Below the pieces are notes generated by a model. The model had not been told where the DNA came from, did no database searches, and was given only the letters and a program-made list of their open reading frames with translations. A DNA stretch of 17,598 nucleotides from assembly GCA_946481735.1 (NCBI GenBank), contig CAMLOU010000092.1, forward strand, positions 1 through 17,598, written 5' to 3'. This DNA is from an uncultured Cellvibrio sp. Lineage in GTDB: Bacteria; Pseudomonadota; Gammaproteobacteria; Pseudomonadales; Cellvibrionaceae. Shown here piece by piece: positions 14,288 through 17,598 of this stretch (position 1 is the first letter of the stretch; every line of letters begins with the position of its first letter). A program made the translations under genes and the position numbers.

Positions 14288-14522
14288 CGTCGTAAGAAAA
14301 ATAGACGTCATCTTCATATCAACTCTTTTGCCTTATGTTCGCCAGGGTTTTAATAACCCGGCTTTTAAAAAGCTTCTTGTTAAAAATAGGCTGTAAAAGC
14401 TACCAAACTTTGTAAGAAATATTTCAATTGCGTGTAAAACATTTCATCTGCTTTGCTTGTTTTTTCATCGCTTTGTTCATTATTAATAAGAATTACGCTT
14501 ATTTTCTTTAATATGTTGTTAT

Positions 14523-14538
14523 TGGCACAGGCCTTGCT
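14523..14538 (+). promoter_or_regulatory. Sigma-54 (RpoN) promoter P3
   Basis: TGGCACAGGCCTTGCT is the closest of the three to consensus: GG at 14524-14525 and GC at 14536-14537, with the exact 10-bp gap and a full TGGCAC and TTGCT. The predicted start is near 14549, only about 29 nt before the ATG, leaving just room for the AAAGGAG ribosome site. Confidence 0.88.
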
Positions 14539-14577
14539 CCTACCTATTTTGAAATTTATAGATAAAGGAGAATCCGC

Positions 14578-15174
14578 ATGATTTACAAAACTTCAGCTCT
14601 GTTGTCCCTGGCTCTGTGTTCATCACTTGCCGTCGCGCAAACTTCCAGTTATGAAACTGACGATGGATGGCGATTCAATCCGGAATTTTCCATCGGTGCT
14701 GGATATGGTATGACAAAGCTTAAGGATGGCGATTTTGATGAGGATGAAGCGGCAAAGAAAGCCTTTGCTATCGTCAAATTTAATGAGTTTATCGGCCTGG
14801 AAGGTGCGTATATCGATTTCGATGAAGCGGGCAACGACCAGCTGAGTTTCGACCCCAAAGGCGCCACCCTTGGTTTAATTCTGGAAGCGCCTATTAGCCA
14901 GGCATTTTCCGTGTACGCCAAAGGCGGTCAAATGTGGTGGGACGGTGACGCGCGTCTTGAACTCGGTCCAGTTGATGTGGCCGATGATTATGACGGGGAT
15001 GAAACCTTCTGGGGCGTGGGTACGAAAATCCGTCTGGCCGAAAATCTTGATTTAAAGATTGAGTATGAGCGCTTTAATTTCGAAATTTCACGGGATGAAA
15101 TTGACGTGTTGCAGCAGGAAGATATCGACATGGATGTGGATTTTGCAAGTGTTAATTTGCAGTTTACTTTTTAA
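14578..15174 (+). CDS. Outer-membrane beta-barrel protein
   Basis: A 198-residue precursor with a Sec signal peptide (cleavage likely after AVA, residue 20). The mature part is an OmpA/OmpW-sized barrel: alternating strands (FSIGAGYGMTKL, FAIVKFNEFIGLEGAYIDF, GATLGLILEAP, FSVYAKGGQMWW, TFWGVGTKIRL, LDLKIEYERFNF). It ends in the BAM recognition signature VNLQFTF with terminal Phe. Predicted loops are strongly acidic (DGDFDEDEAAKK, DVADDYDGDE, QQEDIDMDVD), which suggests cation binding or osmotic/envelope function, as inference. ATG 14578 has AAAGGAG 7 nt upstream. It is first in a probable three-gene P3 operon, with no terminator before the DUF1328 gene 102 nt downstream. Confidence 0.88.
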   Translation: MIYKTSALLSLALCSSLAVAQTSSYETDDGWRFNPEFSIGAGYGMTKLKDGDFDEDEAAKKAFAIVKFNEFIGLEGAYIDFDEAGNDQLSFDPKGATLGLILEAPISQAFSVYAKGGQMWWDGDARLELGPVDVADDYDGDETFWGVGTKIRLAENLDLKIEYERFNFEISRDEIDVLQQEDIDMDVDFASVNLQFTF

Positions 15175-15276
15175 GGCTAAAGGGATTTTAAAGGACAAAG
15201 ACCAACACATTACATTGATCTGGCGCACAGGGAAGAGTGCTTCGGACAGTGAGAAATCTATAAGAGGAATGACATC

Positions 15277-15453
15277 ATGTTAGGTTGGAGTGTAATATTT
15301 TTTATCCTCGCCATTGTCGCCGCCTTGTTCGGTTTTGGCGGAATTGCGGCAAGTATGGCGGGCATTGCAAAAATTCTGTTCTTTATTTTTCTGGTTATGT
15401 TGCTGGTTTCTATCATTATGGGTTTGCTGTCAAAACGGCCCGGCCATCGGTGA
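15277..15453 (+). CDS. DUF1328 (YtjA-like) small membrane protein
   Basis: A 58-residue inner-membrane protein. [22 protein letters not shown] followed by [27 protein letters not shown] gives two transmembrane helices and a short basic tail (SKRPGHR), the DUF1328/YtjA pattern. The central GFGGIAAS glycine-rich turn is diagnostic. Function is unknown; members often sit beside other stress-induced membrane proteins. ATG 15277 has AAGAGGA 8 nt upstream. It lies 102 nt after the outer-membrane protein and 52 nt before the DUF883 gene, with no intervening terminator, so the P3 transcript probably reads through. Confidence 0.9.
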   Translation: MLGWSVIFFILAIVAALFGFGGIAASMAGIAKILFFIFLVMLLVSIIMGLLSKRPGHR

Positions 15454-15505
15454 TATGAAACGTAAATAGCGACACACTATTATCAACAACGCGTTGGAGG
15501 TATTT

Positions 15506-15808
15506 ATGTCCAAGTTAGCGCAGATTGAAAATGATCCTACCGTTAAAAAAGCCAGTGGCACGGCGCATGAATCTGTTGGCGTGATCGCCTCGAAGCTTGC
15601 AGGTACGGAAGAGAAATTACGTCATGTCGCAGCGGAAACGGCCCATCGTTTGTCCGAATCCCAGGAGAAGGCGCGCGTCCAGGCCAAAAAATCCATGCAG
15701 TACATAAAAGTCACCAGCCGAAAAAATCCCTTGTTAGTCGCGGGTATCGCCTTTGCTGTTGGTGCTTTAGCGGCCGCGTTCTTTAAGCGCGGAAACGACC
15801 GGGATTAA
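15506..15808 (+). CDS. DUF883 family protein (ElaB/YqjD-like)
   Basis: A 100-residue C-tail-anchored inner-membrane protein. A long charged amphipathic helix/coiled coil (about 1-75, with the typical HESVGVIASKLAGTEEKLRH stretch) is followed by KNPLLVAGIAFAVGALAAAFF as a glycine-zipper anchor and a basic RGNDRD end. E. coli ElaB and YqjD of this family tether stationary-phase ribosomes to the membrane; whether this one does is inference. ATG 15506 has GGAGG 5 nt upstream; an in-frame TTG at 15494 precedes it but lacks a site. It is the last gene before the terminator at 15860, presumably expressed from P3. Confidence 0.88.
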   Translation: MSKLAQIENDPTVKKASGTAHESVGVIASKLAGTEEKLRHVAAETAHRLSESQEKARVQAKKSMQYIKVTSRKNPLLVAGIAFAVGALAAAFFKRGNDRD

Positions 15809-15859
15809 TCCGGTACCGGTTTAATCAGATAGCCAAGGAGTGGAAACGGAACCAGAGTA

Positions 15860-15887
15860 AAAGCCCGTCCGATCGCACACGGGCTTT
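15860..15887. terminator. Bidirectional terminator between the DUF883 gene and rbgA
   Basis: AAAGCCCGT (15860-15868) pairs with ACGGGCTTT (15879-15887), 9 bp with a 10-base loop. T-runs flank it on both strands, short on the plus strand and TTTT on the minus strand. It lies between the ends of two convergent genes. Confidence 0.85.
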
Positions 15888-15905
15888 ACTTTCAAATTTT
15901 CTCCC

Positions 15906-16844
15906 TTACCGATACCTCTTTCTCGCTTTTTGACGCCTTATTTTTTCCTGCTCTTCTTTTGCTTTGGCTTTAAGCGCTTCGTCAATTTTTGCCGCTTCCT
16001 CTTCGGCGGTCGTCATCTCCGGTGTTTCCAGGCTAATGGGTCCTAACAGCCCGGCACGCAATTCGTTGATCAGTAACGCCGACACTTTTTGTAATTCAAC
16101 GCCACCACCTTTGCGAATACAACCGCGTTTAGTACCGATGGCTTCGAGTAGCTCGATATCTGTTTCAGGCAGGCTTTCCAGGTTGTAACGGTCCTGCAAT
16201 GCCGATGGGTAGGCTTTCAACAAATAGTCAGCAGCAAACAATGCGATGTCGGCATAATCAAAGACGGTATCTTTAATCGCCCCGGTTACAGCCAGGCGAT
16301 ACCCACAGGAGGGCGGACTAAGCTTAGGCCACAGGAACCCGGGGGTATCGGTCAACAACATGTTGTTAGGCAGTTTGATTTGCTGTTGGGCTTTGGTAAC
16401 GCCGGCTTCATTACCGGTTTTGGCAATGATACGTCCGGCCAGCGTATTGATGATGGTGGATTTACCCACATTAGGTATACCCATAATCATCGCCCGCACG
16501 CCACGAATTTCCAGATTACGGTGTGGTAAAAGCGTTTCGCATAGCGTTAACAATTGGCGAATTTTGTCGGGTGCTTCCTGTGTTACCGGCAGTGCTCGAA
16601 TACCGCGTTCCAGTTCCATCTGTGCGACCCAGCGAGCAGTGATGTCCGGGTCGGCCAGGTCAGCTTTATTTAGCAATTTAATGCAGGGCGTATCGCCGCG
16701 TAGTTCTGGTACCAGGGGATTTTCGCTGGAGAAGGGAATGCGAGCATCCAGCACCTCGATGATGACGTCCACCAGGGGCATAACTTCCGCAATATCCTTG
16801 CGGGCTTTATGCATATGGCCGGGAAACCAGTTAATAATTGACAT
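15906..16844 (-). CDS. rbgA: Ribosome biogenesis GTPase YlqF/RbgA
   Basis: A 312-residue circularly permuted GTPase of the YlqF/YawG family. G4 (NKAD, residues 59-62) comes before G1 (GIPNVGKST, 122-130). G2 Thr is in GVT (150), followed by G3 (DTPG, 166-169). The N-terminal INWFPGHMHKARKDI motif is the family signature. RbgA matures the large ribosomal subunit in Bacillus. In gammaproteobacteria the role is less studied. The C-terminus is a Lys/Arg-rich helix ending KARKRYR, suited to rRNA contact. ATG 16842-16844 has only a weak purine run upstream. It is a single gene ending at the bidirectional terminator. Confidence 0.94.
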   Translation of the reverse strand: MSIINWFPGHMHKARKDIAEVMPLVDVIIEVLDARIPFSSENPLVPELRGDTPCIKLLNKADLADPDITARWVAQMELERGIRALPVTQEAPDKIRQLLTLCETLLPHRNLEIRGVRAMIMGIPNVGKSTIINTLAGRIIAKTGNEAGVTKAQQQIKLPNNMLLTDTPGFLWPKLSPPSCGYRLAVTGAIKDTVFDYADIALFAADYLLKAYPSALQDRYNLESLPETDIELLEAIGTKRGCIRKGGGVELQKVSALLINELRAGLLGPISLETPEMTTAEEEAAKIDEALKAKAKEEQEKIRRQKARKRYR

Positions 16845-17032
16845 GCGTATGCTCTGTTGAGGTTTCTGTTGCGGTATAGGAGGCGCATTTTAGCAGTATT
16901 TGCGAGGGATACCATGCAAGCCTGATGCAGGCACGATGGCAAAAAGAATGTTAGCTGCCAGACGGATAACCGCAGGCGGAGCGGATAAGCTGAATATGTT
17001 GTGGACATCTAACGAACAAAGAGGCAATAACC

Positions 17033-17182
17033 ATGGATACTACCTTGACCCTTGCTCCCTTGATTTCCCTGATCGCCGGCATTCTGATTCTTTTAATGCC
17101 CAAGTTGCTGAACTACATTGTTGCTGTCTATCTGATTGTCATCGGTCTTATCGGTATTCTCGGAGATTTGAATCTGTTATAG
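17033..17182 (+). CDS. DUF3096 small membrane protein (49 aa)
   Basis: A 49-residue hydrophobic protein. It begins MDTTLTLAPLISLIAGILIL, then has a MPKLLNYIVA break, then YLIVIGLIGILGDLNLL: two helices with a conserved-looking Pro-Lys hinge, as in DUF3096 proteins. Function is unknown. ATG 17033 has AAAGAGG 8 nt upstream, and codons fit a real gene. It is separate from the P3 operon (rbgA lies between on the other strand), but it is the same class of tiny stress-associated membrane protein as the DUF1328 product. No clear promoter was found in the 188 bp between it and rbgA. Confidence 0.82.
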   Translation: MDTTLTLAPLISLIAGILILLMPKLLNYIVAVYLIVIGLIGILGDLNLL

Positions 17183-17191
17183 CAAAGAACT

Positions 17192-17232
17192 CGTGCAGGT
17201 ACTACGCGGTGGTTGGATGCGGTGCCTGCACG
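17192..17232. repeat. Long imperfect stem-loop after the DUF3096 gene
   Basis: CGTGCAGGTACT (17192-17203) pairs with GGTGCCTGCACG (17221-17232): eight perfect pairs, then four more including two G-T wobbles, with a 17-base loop. It lies 9 nt after the DUF3096 stop and 19 nt before the end of the convergent gene. It may act as a shared 3' end, but there is no T-run on either strand. Confidence 0.5.
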
Positions 17233-17251
17233 GGGTTTGATGGGGAATGCA

Positions 17252-17598
17252 TTACTCCGGGGTCGATGGGGAGTGAGTAGGTTTTTTCCGGGGCTTGAAC
17301 ATGTTGGATGTCATCAGTTGTTCTGCCAGCGGCAGGATGGACATGCGGTGACGCATAAACAGACTCGCACCGGCGACCGCCATTGCCCCAAATCTCGCTG
17401 GCCCAACATACCATAGGGCGGCCACAGTGGCGGCGGATGCCAAAGGATGTTTGGTAAGGGTTTTCAGCAGCATACTACGCGGAAACTCACCTTCAGTGAC
17501 TTCTTCCTCATAGGCTTCCTGATCATGTTTTAATTTCCAAGAAGCACGGGATATTTCCAGGACGCTGCCGATAGTATCGCGCAAGTGTTCCTGATCTT
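17252..17598 (-). CDS. Unrecognised membrane protein, 5' end beyond the window
   Basis: A leftward reading frame stays open to the window edge (DQEHLRDTIGSVLEIS), so the true start lies beyond 17598 and at least 114 residues are visible. An N-terminal charged helical part (WKLKHDQEAYEEEVTEGEF) is followed by a hydrophobic region (HPLASAATVAALWYVGPARFGAMAVAGASLFM) forming one or two membrane helices. The tail is basic, Pro/Ser-rich and hydrophilic (KPRKKPTHSPSTPE). The layout resembles the small partners found beside DUF883 proteins (YqjE/YqjK-like), but I do not recognise the family. It converges on the DUF3096 gene. Confidence 0.6.
   Translation of the reverse strand, partial: DQEHLRDTIGSVLEISRASWKLKHDQEAYEEEVTEGEFPRSMLLKTLTKHPLASAATVAALWYVGPARFGAMAVAGASLFMRHRMSILPLAEQLMTSNMFKPRKKPTHSPSTPE

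Larger units (their letters stand above)
14194..14577. other. Intergenic region upstream of the outer-membrane protein gene
   Basis: This 384-bp gap has no gene. After the terminator (14252-14287) it is AT-rich. It contains an imperfect hairpin GCC-A-GGGTT/AACCC-GGC (14341-14362), a candidate activator-site motif AACTTTGTAAGAAAT (14406-14420), an inverted repeat AATAAG/CTTATT (14485-14503) and sigma-54 promoter P3 (14523-14538). Confidence 0.75.

Noticed and set aside
16937..16952. Sigma-54-like sequence TGGCAAAAAGAATGTT upstream of the DUF3096 gene
   Set aside because: The -24 half fits but the -12 GC is GT and TTGC is lost; too degenerate to call, although the gene's class would fit the regulon.
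16900..17280. Rightward 126-codon reading frame overlapping the DUF3096 gene
   Set aside because: It reads the DUF3096 gene in another frame; the 49-residue frame has the ribosome site and a recognisable membrane-protein sequence.
1..17598. Mobile elements, CRISPR arrays, tRNA or rRNA genes, toxin-antitoxin or phage-defence modules
   Set aside because: No transposase, integrase, terminal repeats, regularly spaced repeats, cloverleaf or defence-type genes are visible on either strand.

Overview
The window reads as ordinary chromosome of a free-living gammaproteobacterium. Supporting signs are the prfB-lysS order with the classical RF2 frameshift site, YaeQ, a CnoX/YbbN-type thioredoxin-TPR protein and an RpoN-type promoter system. 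A Cellvibrio-like or related marine/soil genus would fit, but that assignment is only an impression from protein style. I see no insertion sequence, phage gene, CRISPR array, rRNA or tRNA.

Left part (1-6430), housekeeping: prfB (with a programmed +1 frameshift) and lysS run rightward and end at a strong UUCG-loop terminator. An RluA-type pseudouridine synthase faces them and is divergent from yaeQ. A thioredoxin-TPR co-chaperone and a DUF4380 lipoprotein follow.

Right part (about 6450-15890), the interesting region: it looks like a self-contained sigma-54 stress/envelope regulon. Three near-consensus -24/-12 promoters, each with exact GG-N10-GC spacing, lie in the three large intergenic gaps. 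P1 drives a Crp/Fnr-type regulator plus a CsbD-family protein. P2 drives a 47-residue acidic lipoprotein. P3 drives an outer-membrane beta-barrel protein, a DUF1328 membrane protein and a DUF883 (ElaB/YqjD-like) protein. Between P1 and P2 lies a leftward five-gene signalling operon. It encodes an NtrC-type sigma-54 activator, a 67-residue protein that is only a histidine-kinase dimerisation/phospho-acceptor (DHp/HisKA) domain, a CHASE3 histidine kinase, an Rcp1-like single-domain response regulator, and a REC-HisKA-HATPase-REC-REC hybrid kinase. The activator gene is adjacent to P2 and is the obvious candidate to fire all three promoters. A loosely shared AT-rich motif sits 109-121 bp upstream of each -24 element.

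No HPt domain is encoded in the operon although it carries five REC domains, so the DHp-only protein is a plausible phosphorelay intermediate. This is the part of the window most likely to hold something undescribed.

Right end (15890-17598): after a bidirectional terminator come the circularly permuted ribosome-assembly GTPase RbgA/YlqF (leftward), a 49-residue DUF3096 membrane protein (rightward), and the 3' part of an unrecognised membrane protein that runs off the window edge (leftward).
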